NCBI GenBank assembly: GCA_958510825.1 | Contig: OY294049.1 | Span: 30,408,774-30,472,773, forward strand | Length of the DNA: 64,000 nt | Reading direction: 5' to 3' | Source: Brachypterus glaber | Taxonomy: Eukaryota > Arthropoda > Insecta > Coleoptera > Kateretidae | Shown here: piece after piece, positions 34,712-45,704 of the stretch | Numbering within the stretch: the stretch's first letter is position 1 | How the letters are laid out: the number at the start of each line of letters is the position of its first letter | Made by a program: the position numbers and the translations under genes | Notes under the pieces: generated by a model | What the model was told of the DNA's origin: nothing | Database searches by the model: none | What the model saw: only the letters and a program-made list of their open reading frames with translations

Positions 34712-35855
34712 ATGTTGGAGAATGGTAAAATGTATATTTTAGTGAAAAAAAAATTGAAAAAAGTTCGATAGGGGGCGCAGGATCAGCGAAAATATAACGA
34801 AACCAAACGAAATATTTAAAAAAAAAATTTTTCAAAAAATTTTCTTTTTCCGTAAAACGAAAAAAAAATAAGGATCAGCGAAAAAATTAACGAAACCAAA
34901 CGATATTTTCAAAAAAAAGAAAAAAAATTATAAATTTAATAAGCAAAACCGCCCAGCTCCTGGAATCGACCAGAACATATAGAGAAAAAACTATTCATTT
35001 TTTTTAAGGAGCTGAGTATGTACATGTTGGACTTTGGTAAAATGCATATTTTAGTGAAAAAAAATTGAAAAAAGTTTGATAGGGGGCGCAGGATGAGCGA
35101 AAAAAAACAAACCAAACGAAATATTTTCAAAAAAAATATTTTCAAAAAAGTTTCTTTTTTCATAAAACGAAAAAAAAAACACAATTTTTTTTTATAAATT
35201 TAATTAATAAAGCTAAACCGCCCAGCTCCTAGAATCGACCAGAACATTTGGAGGAAAAACTATTAATTTTTTCTAAGGAGCTGGGTTGGAGAATGGTAAA
35301 ATGTATATTTTAGTGAAAAAAAAATTGAAAAAAGTTCGATAGGGGGCGCAGGATGAGCGAAAATATAACGAAACCAAACGAAATATTAAAAAAAAAAATC
35401 AAAAAAATTTCTTTTTCCGTAAAACGAAAAACAAAATAAGCATCAGCGAAAAAATTAACGAAACCAAACGATATTTTCAAAAAAAATATATATATATATA
35501 TATAAATTTAATAAGCAAAACCTCCCAGCTCCTGGAATCGACCAGAACATATAGAGGAAAAACTATTCATTTTTTTTAAGGAGCTGAGCATGTACATGTT
35601 GGACTTTGGTAAAATGCATATTTTAGTGAAAAATAAATTGAAAAAAGTTTGAGGGGAGCAGGATGAGCGAAAAAAAACGAAACCAAACGAAATATTTTCA
35701 AAAAAAATATTTTCAAAAAAGTTTATTTTTTCATAAAACGAAAAAAAAACGATTTTTTTTTATAAATTTAATTAATAAAGCTAAACCGCCCAGCTCCTGG
35801 AATCGACCAGAACATATAGAGGAAAAACTATTCATTTTTTTAAGGAGCAGAGTAT
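34712..35855 (+). repeat. Satellite D, segment 4
   Basis: D monomers between the LTR element and the foldback element, in forward orientation. There is a TA microsatellite at about 35,488-35,503. The last monomer reads GGAGCAGAGTATGTAC at the foldback border. No coding sequence. Confidence 0.88.
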
Positions 35856-36184
35856 GTACCGGGTGATCCAAAGTTCCCGACCCAATCAGTTTTCTCCGAA
35901 ACGGTAAAAGTTATGGACAAAATTTTATCGGGTTCTTCGAGGGGTCACCTAAGCTACAAGTTAAGGCGGATTTAAGGTTTTCAGTGTATATAATTATGGG
36001 CGTTGCGATAGTCATTTTTTTAATTTTTAGTGGCATGTATAGGAAAACTAACTTAAATCGAATAATATTTTAATTTTATATATTTATCACACCAAGTCTT
36101 TAATATACACACAAGCGTTAAGAAGTTATTTTCTAAATATTATTTTTCACCTTAAGTCAAGTTATTTTAAACGATAAAACAGAG

Positions 36185-36264
36185 AGTCGGTGGTTCAGTT
36201 GGTTTAGGCACAAAACTAGTTCGACCTCCAAAAATGGTGTGGGTTCAAATCTCAACAGCGGAAC
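36185..36264 (+). ncRNA. tRNA-like sequence (A and B boxes), left arm of the foldback element
   Basis: TGGTTCAGTTGG (36,191-36,202) fits the A box and D arm of a tRNA. GGGTTCAAATC (36,241-36,251) fits the B box and T arm, at a normal distance. The acceptor stem does not pair and the T stem is imperfect, so this is not a functional tRNA. An internal RNA polymerase III promoter could still work. Most likely tRNA-derived, as in SINEs. Confidence 0.55.
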
Positions 36265-37263
36265 TACTTTTTTTTAATATTATTTAAGTTTTTGTTATTT
36301 TTTATTAGTATTAGTTTTTTTGTGGTTTATCAATATTCTATTAATTTTATTATACAGGGTATTTGTAGATTAGTTCAATCAATCAAATAATTCAATCGTT
36401 TTAAATATAAAATTGAGTCAACACAATTTAAAATTTTAATTGATCACTAAAATTAAAAGAACTTTTATATTCGGGTTTAGACCGTGTAGATGGATTTTTA
36501 GTTTCATTTGTAGTAAATTATCTAAATTTTTTTAATGCATTTTAGCGCAAAAAAGGTCTAAGTAATAACACATAATTTTTTTATTAAAATCAATTTTATT
36601 AAACCTAATAAGCAATTTAAATTTATCACCTTTTTAAAATGCATTCTTTAACAAGTGCCAAAAAATGATGTTAATGTTTTTTACTTGGAACAGGACGGAC
36701 AACAAATTTCTTCGGAAAAAACGGATGTCTTTTTTCTTATTTTAGGAGTGCCTTGTAGAAGAGTTAAAATTGAAAGGGCTATTTTTAGCACACTTTTGGG
36801 ATAACATCAAAATGTTGAATTTTCTTCCCTATTTATCCTAGATCACTATAATGTGCAAAAACCCATTTTATATATTTATAATAGGCTTAAAAAAAATAAA
36901 TCTGGAAAACGATGTTTTACAAAAGCTGGCTGTAGCGAAAAAGATTTAGTGAGGGGGGGAAGAAGGTCGAAAATCACAACTTTTTTTAGTCTACAAATTT
37001 TATACCTTCGACAAAAAAGTTTATGACTAAAAAAAACCGTCCCACTTCTGCTAGTATTACAACTTTTATATTTTTAACCCATTAAATATACAACTTTTTC
37101 TAATTTCAAAATTCACTACTGCTAAAATTACAGGGCCCTAGCGAAGAAGATTTAGTGGGGGAAAAAGTCGAAAATTACATTTTTTTTTAGTCTAAAATTA
37201 CAACTTTTATTCCCTTGACAAAAAAGTTGATGACTGCTAAAATTGCAACTTTTTTGTTTTTAA

Positions 37264-37411
37264 TACGTTGACTGCCAAATACGAGATAATTGATAATAGT
37301 TGGCAGTCTGGTGCTGGAGGCTCACTACGAGAATACTCGTTTTAACCGTATTAATTTACGCAACATGGCGTCAGCGAACAGACAACTAATTTACCCTTGG
37401 CAGTAAACGTG
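37264..37411. mobile_element. piggyBac-like MITE (148 bp) nested in the foldback loop
   Basis: TTAA lies on both sides (37,260-37,263 and 37,412-37,415). Inverted ends are TACGTTGACTGCCAA and the complement of CACGTTTACTGCCAA. The TTAA duplication and GACTGCCA-type termini are usual for piggyBac-derived MITEs. It must be younger than the foldback loop that contains it. Confidence 0.75.
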
Positions 37412-38261
37412 TTAACCCATAAAATATGCAACATTTTCTAATTTTAAGATAGGTGGGGGTGGTTCCCCCCATCCCCCCATAGCTACGGCCCTGGCTGTGC
37501 GCCACCTCTATTTTTTTATTCTGAAAAAATAGGGTGGTAATCTACTCAGCCTAATAAACAACTTTGGTAATAAGACCTCTAAAATAAAATAAAGGCAGAA
37601 CCTCGGGCAGAACACTAGGCATTATAATAAAACGTCAACATAATTTAAATTTTAAAATTTTACCACCACTAAAATTAAAAGAAAATTTAGTTTCGGACTT
37701 AGACCATAAAAGTGGATTATTGGTTATTGTATTAAATCCATTAACGTCTAAACCCGAAAGAGAACATTCTTCTACACGACACTCCTAAAATAAGATAAAA
37801 TATGAAATTATGAAATTTGTTGTCCGTACTGTTCTAAGTAAAAAACGTTAACACCGTTTTGAGGCACTTGGCACTTGGCACTTTTAAAAAGTTCCAAATA
37901 AATATCTTATTAGGTTTGTTTAATAAAAATTATTTGCCTTAAAAATTTTTGTTATCGCTTAGGACTTTTTTGCGGTAAAATGCATTAAAAAATATAGAGA
38001 ATTTACTACAAATAAAACTAACGACCTATCTACAAGTCTAAACATGAAATTGAAAGTTCTTTTAATTTTAGTGGTCAATTAAAATTTTAAATTGTATTGA
38101 CTCTTAATTTTTATATTTAAAACGATTGAACTATTTATTGTCTTAAAATCTACAAATACCCTGTATAATAAAATTAATGGAACATTGATAAACCACAAAA
38201 AAGTAATACTATTAAAAAATAATAATAAAAACTTAAATATTATTAATAAAAAAAAATAGTT

Positions 38262-38338
38262 ACGCTGTTGAGATTTGAACCCAGACCTTATCTGGGGATT
38301 GAATTAACTTACTGCCTAAACCAACTGAACCACTGACT
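38262..38338 (-). ncRNA. tRNA-like sequence, right arm of the foldback element
   Basis: Inverted counterpart of 36,185-36,264. On the minus strand it reads TGGTTCAGTTGGTTTAGGC and later GGGTTCAAATCTC. The variable middle differs from the left copy while both box motifs are identical. The two copies point toward each other across the loop. Confidence 0.55.
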
Positions 38339-38668
38339 GTCTGTTTTTTCGTTTAAAATAACTTGACTTAAGGTGAAAAATATTATTTAGAAAATAACTT
38401 CTTAACGTTTGTGTGTATATTAAAGACTTTGTGTGATAAATATATAAAATTAAAATATTATTCGATTTAAGTTAGTTTTCATATACATGCCACTAAAAAT
38501 TAAAAAAATGACTATCGCTACTCCCATTATTTACTAAACTGAAAACCTTAAATCCACCTTAATTTGTAGCTTAGGTGACCCCATCAAAGAACCCGATAAA
38601 ATTTTGTCCATAACTTTTATCGTTTCGGAGAAAACTGATTGGGTCGCGAACTTTGGATCACCCGGTAC

Positions 38669-41600
38669 ATGTTGGAAAATGGTAAAATGCATATTTTAGT
38701 GAAAAAAAAAAATGAAAAAAGTTTGATAGGATGAGCGAAAAAAAAACGAAACCAAACGAAATATTTTCAAAAAAAATATTTTCAAAAAAGTTTCTTTTTT
38801 CATAAAACGAAAAAAAAACAATTTTTTTTTTATAAATTTAATTAATAAAGCTAAATCGCCCAGCTCCTGGAATCGACCAGAACATATAGAGGAAAAACTA
38901 TTCATTTTTTTAAGGAGCTAAGTATGTACATGTTGGAAAATGGTAAAATGCATATTTTAGTGAAAAAAAATTGAAAAAAGTTTGATAGGGGGCGCAGGAT
39001 GAGCGAAAAAAAAACGAAACCAAACGAAATATTTTCAAAAAAAATATTTTCAAAAAAGTTTCTTTTTTCATAAAACGAAAAAAAAACGATTTTTTTTTAT
39101 AAATTTAATTAATAAAGCTAAACCACCCAGCTCCTGGGATCGACCAGAACATATAGAGGAAAAACTATTCATTTTTTTAAGGAGCTGAGTATGTACATGT
39201 TGGAAAATGGTAAAATGCATATTTTAGTGAAAAAAAAATTGAAAAAAGTTTGATAGGGGGCGCAGGATGAGCGAAAAAAAAACGAAACCAAACGAAATAT
39301 TTTCAAAAAAAATATTTTCAAAAAAGTTTATTTTTTCATAAAACGAAAAAAAAAACGATTTTTTTTTATAAATTTAATTAATAAAGCTAAACCACCCAGC
39401 TCCTAGAATCGACCAGAAGGTCGAACGAAGTCCAAACGAAATATTTAAAAAAAAAAATTTTTCAAAAAAATTTCTTTTTCCGTAAAACGAAAAAAAAAAT
39501 AAGGATCAGCGAAAAAATAAACGAAACCAAACGATATTTTCAAAAAAAAAAAATTATAAATTTAATAAGCAAAACCGCCCAGCTCCTGGAATCGACCAGA
39601 ACATATAGAGGAAAAAATATAATTTTTTTAAGGAGTTGAGTATGTACATGTTGGACTTTGGTAAAATGTTTATTTTAGTGAAAAAAAAACTGAAAAAACT
39701 TCGATATGGGGCGCAGGATATCCTCGCGTACTAGTGGGGCCCTAATTTTTTCAGAGTAAGTTTCTCATCACTGTTAGACTAATTTAAAATCATATTGGTT
39801 TTGGGTCTCTGAGAGGCTCAAAAAAATTAATTCAATCACAGCACCCATGCCAAAAAAAAGCTAAAAAAAAATATCCTACCGTAGTAGTAAGGTAGTAAAG
39901 TAAGTAAATTTTATCGCAGCACCGGTCCAAACGAAATTTAAAAAAAAAATCAAAAAAGTTTCTTTTTTTGTAAAACAAAAAAAAAATTAAGAAAAAAACA
40001 AAAAAAAAATTTTGATAAATTTAATGAAGCAAAATCGCCCAGCTCCTGGAATCGACCAGAATATTTAGAGGAAAAACTATTTCGACTTTTTTTATTTTTT
40101 TTTCAAAAAAGTTTCTTTTTTCGTAAAACGAAAAAAATTTAAAAAAACAAAAAAAAAATTAATCTGGAATCGACCAGAACATTTAGAGGAAAAAACATTC
40201 ATTTTTTTTAAGGAGCTGAGTATGCACATGTTGGAAAATGGTAAAATGCATATTTTAGTGAAAAAAAAATTGAAAAAAGTTTGATGAGCGAAAATATAAC
40301 GAAACCAAACGAAGTATTTAAAAAAAAAAAAAAAATTTTCTTTTTCCGTAAAACGAAAAAAAAATAAGGATCAGCGAAAAAATTAACGAAACCAAACGAT
40401 ATTTTCAAAAAAAAAAATTATAAATTTAATAAGCAGAACCGCCCTGGAATCGACCAGAACATATAGAGGAAAAACTATTCATTTTTTTAAGGAGCTGAGT
40501 ATGTACATGTTGAACTTTGGTAAAATGCATATTTTAGTGAAAAAAAATTTGAAAAATTTTGATAGGGGGCGCAGGATGAGCGAAAAAAAACGAAACCAAA
40601 CGAAATATTTTCAAAAAAAATATTTTCAAAAAAGTTTCTTTTTTCATAAAACGAAAAAAAAACGATTTTTTTTATAAATTTAATTAATAAAGCTAAACCG
40701 CCCAGCTCCTGGAATCGACCAGAACATATAGAGGAAAAACTATTCATTTTTTTAAAGAGCTGAGTATGTACATGTTGGAAAATGGTAAAATGCATATTTT
40801 AGTGAAAAAAAAATTGAAAAAAGTTTGATAGGGGGCGCAGGATGAGCGAAAAAAAACGAAACCAAACGAAATATTTTCAAAAAAAATATTTTCAAAAAAG
40901 TTTATTTTTTCATAAAACGAAAAAAAAAACGATTTTTTTTTATAAATTTAATTAATAAAGCTAAACCACCCAGCTCCTAGAATCGACCAGAAGGTCGAAC
41001 GAAGTCCAAACGAAATATTAAAAAAAAAAAATTTTTCAAAAAAATTTCTTTTTCCGTAAAACGAAAAAAAAAATAAGGATCAGCGAAAAAATAAACGAAA
41101 CCAAACGATATTTTCAAAAAAAAAAAAATTATAAATTTAATAAGCAAAACCGCCCAGCTCCTGGAATCGACCAGAACATATAGAGGAAAAAATATAATTT
41201 TTTTAAGGAGTTGAGTATGTACATGTTGGACTTTGGTAAAATGTTTATTTTAGTGAAAAAAAAACTGAAAAAACTTCGATATGGGGCGCAGGATATCCTC
41301 GCGTACTAGTGGGGCCCTAATTTTTTCAGAGTAAGTTTCTCATCACTGTTAGACTAATTTAAAATCATATTGGTTTTGGGTCTCTGAGAGGCTCAAAAAA
41401 ATTAATTCAATCACAGCACCCATGCCAAAAAAAAGCTAAAAAAAAATATCCTACCGTAGTAGTAAGGTAGTAAAGTAAGTAAATTTTATCGCAGCACCGG
41501 TCCAAACGAAATTTAAAAAAAAAATCAAAAAAGTTTCTTTTTTTGTAAAACAAAAAAAAAATTAAGAAAAAAACAAAAAAAAATTTTTGATAAATTTAAT

Positions 41601-44600
41601 GAAGCAAAATCGCCCAGCTCCTGGAATCGACCAGAATATTTAGAGGAAAAACTATTTCGACTTTTTTTATTTTTTTTTCAAAAAAGTTTCTTTTTTCGTA
41701 AAACGAAAAAAATTTAAAAAAACAAAAAAAAAATTAATCTGGAATCGACCAGAACATTTAGAGGAAAAAACATTCATTTTTTTTAAGGAGCTGAGTATGC
41801 ACATGTTGGAAAATGGTAAAATGCATATTTTAGTGAAAAAAAAATTGAAAAAAGTTTGATGAGCGAAAATATAACGAAACCAAACAAAGTATTTAAAAAA
41901 AAAAAAAAAATTTTCTTTTTCCGTAAAACGAAAAAAAAATAAGGATCAGCGAAAAAATTAACGAAACCAAACGATATTTTCAAAAAAAAAAATTATAAAT
42001 TTAATAAGCAGAACCGCCCTGGAATCGACCAGAACATATAGAGGAAAAACTATTCATTTTTTTAAGGAGCTGAGTATGTACATGTTGAACTTTGGTAAAA
42101 TGCATATTTTAGTGAAAAAAAATTTGAAAAATTTTGATAGGGGGCGCAGGATGAGCGAAAAAAAACGAAACCAAACGAAATATTTTCAAAAAAAATATTT
42201 TCAAAAAAGTTTCTTTTTTCATAAAACGAAAAAAAAACGATTTTTTTTATAAATTTAATTAATAAAGCTAAACCGCCCAGCTCCTGGAATCGACCAGAAC
42301 ATATAGAGGAAAAACTATTCATTTTTTTAAAGAGCTGAGTATGTACATGTTGGAAAATGGTAAAATGCATATTTTAGTGAAAAAAAAATTGAAAAAAGTT
42401 TGATAGGGGGCGCAGGATGAGCGAAAAAAAACGAAACCAAACGAAATATTTTCAAAAAAAATATTTTCAAAAAAGTTTATTTTTTCATAAAACGAAAAAA
42501 AAAAACGATTTTTTTTTATAAATTTAATTAATAAAGCTTAACCGCCCAGCTCCTGGAATCGACCAGAACATATAGAGGAAAAACTATTCATTTTTTTAAG
42601 GAGCTGAGTATGTACATGTTCGTAAATGGTAAAATGCATATTTTAGTGAAAAAAAAATTGAAAAAAGTTTGATAGGGGGCGCAGGATGAGCGAAAAAAAA
42701 ACGAAACCAAACGAAATATTTTCAAAAAAATTATTTTCAAAAAAGTTTCTTTTTTCATAAAACGAAAAAAAAACGATTTTTTTTTATAAATTTAATTAAT
42801 AAAGCTAAACCACCCAGCTCCTGGAATCGACCAGAACATATAGAGGAAAAACTATTCATTTTTTTAAGGAGCTGAGTATGTACATGTTGGAAAATGCATA
42901 TTTTAGTGAAAAAAAAATTGGAAAAAGTTTGATAGGGGGCGCAGGATGAGCGAAAAAAAACGAAACCAAACGAAATATTTAAAAAAAAAATATTTACAAA
43001 ATTTTTTTTTTTTTTCATAAAACGAAAAAAAAACGATTTTTTTTTATAAATTTAATTAATAAAGCTAAACCGCCCAGCTCCTAGAATCGACCAGAAGGTC
43101 GAACGAAGTCCAAACGAAATATTTAAAAAAAAAAAAATTTTCATAAAAATTTCTTTTTCCCTAAAACGAAAAAAAAATAAGGATCAGCGAAAAAATTAAC
43201 GAAACCAAACGATATTTTCAAAAAAAAAAAATATATATATAAATTTAATAAGCAAAACCGCCCAGCTCCTGGAATCGACCAGAACATATAGAGGAAAAAC
43301 TATTATTTTTTTTTAAGGAGTTGAGTATGTACATGTTGGACTTTGGTAAAATGTTTATTTTAGTAAAAAAAAAAACTGAAAAAACTTCGATATTTAAAAT
43401 TTTTTTTTAAGTTTAAAAAATAAAATTTTTTTCAAGATCATTTAGAGGAAAAACCATTATTTTTTTTAAAGAGCTGAGTATGCACATGTTGGACAATGGT
43501 AAAATGCATATTTTAAAAAAAATTATAAATTTAATAAGCAAAACCGCCCTGGAATCGACCAGAACATATAGAGGAAAAACTATTCATTTTTTTAAGGAGC
43601 TGAGTATGTACATGTTGGACTTTGGTAAAATGCATATTTTAGTGAAAAAAAAATTGAAAAAAGTTTGATAGGGGGCGCAGATGAGCGAAAAAAAACGAAA
43701 CCAAACGAAATATTTTCAAAAAAGTTTCTTTTTTCATAAAACGAAAAAAAAACGATTTTTTTTTATAAATTTAATTAATAAAGCTAAACCGCTCAGCTCC
43801 TAGAATCGACCAGAACATTTGGAGGAAAAACTATTAATTTTTTTAAGGAGCTGGGTATGTACATGTTGGAGAATGGTAAAATGTATATTTTAGTGAAAAA
43901 AAAAATTGAAAAAAGTTCGATAGGGGGCGCAGGATGAGCGAAAATATAACGAAACCAAACGAAATATTAAAAAAAAAAAATTTTCAAAAAAATTTCTTTT
44001 TCCGTAAAACCAAAAACAAAATAAGGATCAGCGAAGAAATTAACGAAACCAAACGATATTTTCAAAAAAAAAAAAAAAATTATAAATTTAACAAGCAAAG
44101 AAAATTGAAAAAAGTTTGATGAGCGAAAAAAAAACGAAACCAAACGAAATATTTTCAAAAAAAATATTTTCAAAAAAGTTTCTTTTTTCATAAAACGAAA
44201 AAAAAAAAGGATTTTTTTTTATAAATTTAATTAATAAAGCTAAACCGCTCAGCTCCTGGAATCGACCAGAACATATAGAGGAAAAACTATTCATTTTTTT
44301 TAAGGAGCTGAGTATGTACATGTTGGACTTTGGTAAAATGTATATTTTAGTGAAAAAAAAATTGAAAAAAGTTTGATAGGGGGCGCAGGATGAGCGAAAA
44401 AACACGAAACCAAACGAAATATTTTCAAAAAAGTTTCTTTTTTCATAAAACGAAAAAAAAAACGATTTTTTTTTTATAAATTTAATTAATAAAGCTAAAC
44501 CGCCCAGCTCTTGGAATCGACCAGAACATATAGAGGAAAAACTATTCATTTTTTTAAGGAGCTGAGTATGTACATGTTGGAAAATGGTAAAATGCATATT

Positions 44601-45160
44601 TTAGTGAAAAAAAAATTGAAAAAAGTTTGATAGGGGGCGCAGGATGAGCGAAAAAAATACGAAACCAAACGAAATATTTTCAAAAAAAATATTTTCAAAA
44701 AAGTTTCTTTTTTCATGAAACGAAAAAAAAACGATTTTTTTTTATAAATTTAATTAATAAAGCTAAACCGCCCAGCTCCTAGAATCGACCAGAAGGTCGA
44801 ACGAAGTCCAAACGAAATATTTAAAAAAAAAAAAATTTTCAAAAAAATTTCTTTTTCCGTAAAACGAAAAAAAAAATAAGGATCAGCGAAAAAATTAACG
44901 AAACTAAACGATATTTTCAAAAAAAAAAAAAATTATAAATTTAATAAGCAAAACCGCCCAGCTCCTGGAATCGACCAGAACATATAGAGGAAAATCTATT
45001 ATTTTTTTTTAAGGAGTTGAGTATGTACATGTTGGACTTTGGTAAAATGTTTATTTTAGTGAAAAAAAAACTGAAACACTTCGATAGGGGGGGCAGGATG
45101 AGCGAAAGAAAACGAAATCTTTAGATAACAAAAAAAATACTTCTGCCAAAAAAATAATCC
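38669..45160 (+). repeat. Satellite D, segment 5 (6.5 kb)
   Basis: Continuous D monomers with A and T runs. Variation includes hybrid satellite C segments (39,717-39,925 and 41,291-41,500), a GGTCGAACGAAGTCC junction repeated near 39,418, 40,992, 43,097 and 44,792, and a monomer at about 43,390-43,480 with a T-rich core like the palindrome further right. All reading frames here are lysine, asparagine or phenylalanine-rich by-products. Confidence 0.88.
39420..42570 (+). repeat. Two tandem 1,575-bp blocks within satellite D
   Basis: Sequence from about 39,420 recurs 1,575 bases later almost without change, including the hybrid C segment, the shortened CCGCCCTGGAATCG monomer and the TTGAACTTTGG variant. 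Paired landmarks are 39,631/41,206 and 40,487/42,062. The near identity implies a recent unequal exchange or amplification. Confidence 0.85.
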
Positions 45161-45221
45161 TCTATAGTTCATTAAAATCAAAAACAAAAAAAAATTTGAA
45201 TTTTTTTTTTATTTTTTTTGA

Positions 45222-45662
45222 AAATATATTTTTTTTTTTTGAAAATATTTCGTGTGGTTTCGTTTTTTTTTTTCGCTCATCCTGCGAGTCCAAACTTTTT
45301 TCAATTTTTTTTCACTAAAATATGCATTTTACCATTGTCCAACATGTGCATACTCAGCTCTTTAAAAAAAATAATGGTTTTTCCTCTAAATGATCTTGAA
45401 AAAAAAAAAATTTTTTTAAACTTATAAAAAAAATAAAAAAAAAATTCAAATTTTTATATAAGTTTAAAAAAATTTTTTTTTTTTCAAGATCATTTAGAGG
45501 AAAAACCATTATTTTTTTTAAAGAGCTGAGTATGCACATGTTGGACAATGGTAAAATGCATATTTTAGTGAAAAAAAATTGAAAAAAGTTTGGACTCGCA
45601 GGATGAGCGAAAAAAAAAACGAAACCACACGAAATATTTTTAAAAAAAAAAAAAATATTTTC
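45222..45662. repeat. Near-perfect palindrome with 200-bp arms
   Basis: Arms of about 200 bp (45,222-45,425 and 45,459-45,662) are complementary at almost every base that I compared. They include the D phrases TTTCGCTCATCCTGCGAGTC and its complement. The spacer is about 30 bp of A/T. Here the D array changes orientation and then gives way to reversed satellite C. Such a structure tends to be unstable and its RNA would fold into a long hairpin. Confidence 0.88.
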
Positions 45663-45704
45663 AAAAAAGTTTCTTTTTTCATAAAATGAAAAAAAAAAGA
45701 AAAA

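Larger units (their letters stand above)
35860..38664. mobile_element. Foldback-type element (2.8 kb) with arms of about 0.9 kb
   Basis: The whole element is an inverted repeat: left arm about 35,860-36,768, right arm about 37,757-38,664, roughly 85-90% alike by eye. Ends read CGGGTGATCCAAAGTTCCCG and the complement of CGGGTGATCCAAAGTTCGCG. The target duplication is GTAC (35,856-35,859 and 38,665-38,668). The loop (about 1 kb) has no transposase. It contains a direct repeat of part of the left arm (about 37,640-37,740 resembles 36,420-36,530), an internal duplication around 36,920-37,230 and a nested TTAA MITE. Both arms carry a tRNA-like segment. The superfamily is unknown; 4-bp duplications occur in several (Sola, Chapaev, Ginger). 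Confidence 0.88.

Noticed and set aside
36185..36264. Functional tRNA gene
   Set aside because: A and B boxes are present but the acceptor stem does not pair and the anticodon arm cannot be drawn; kept only as tRNA-like.
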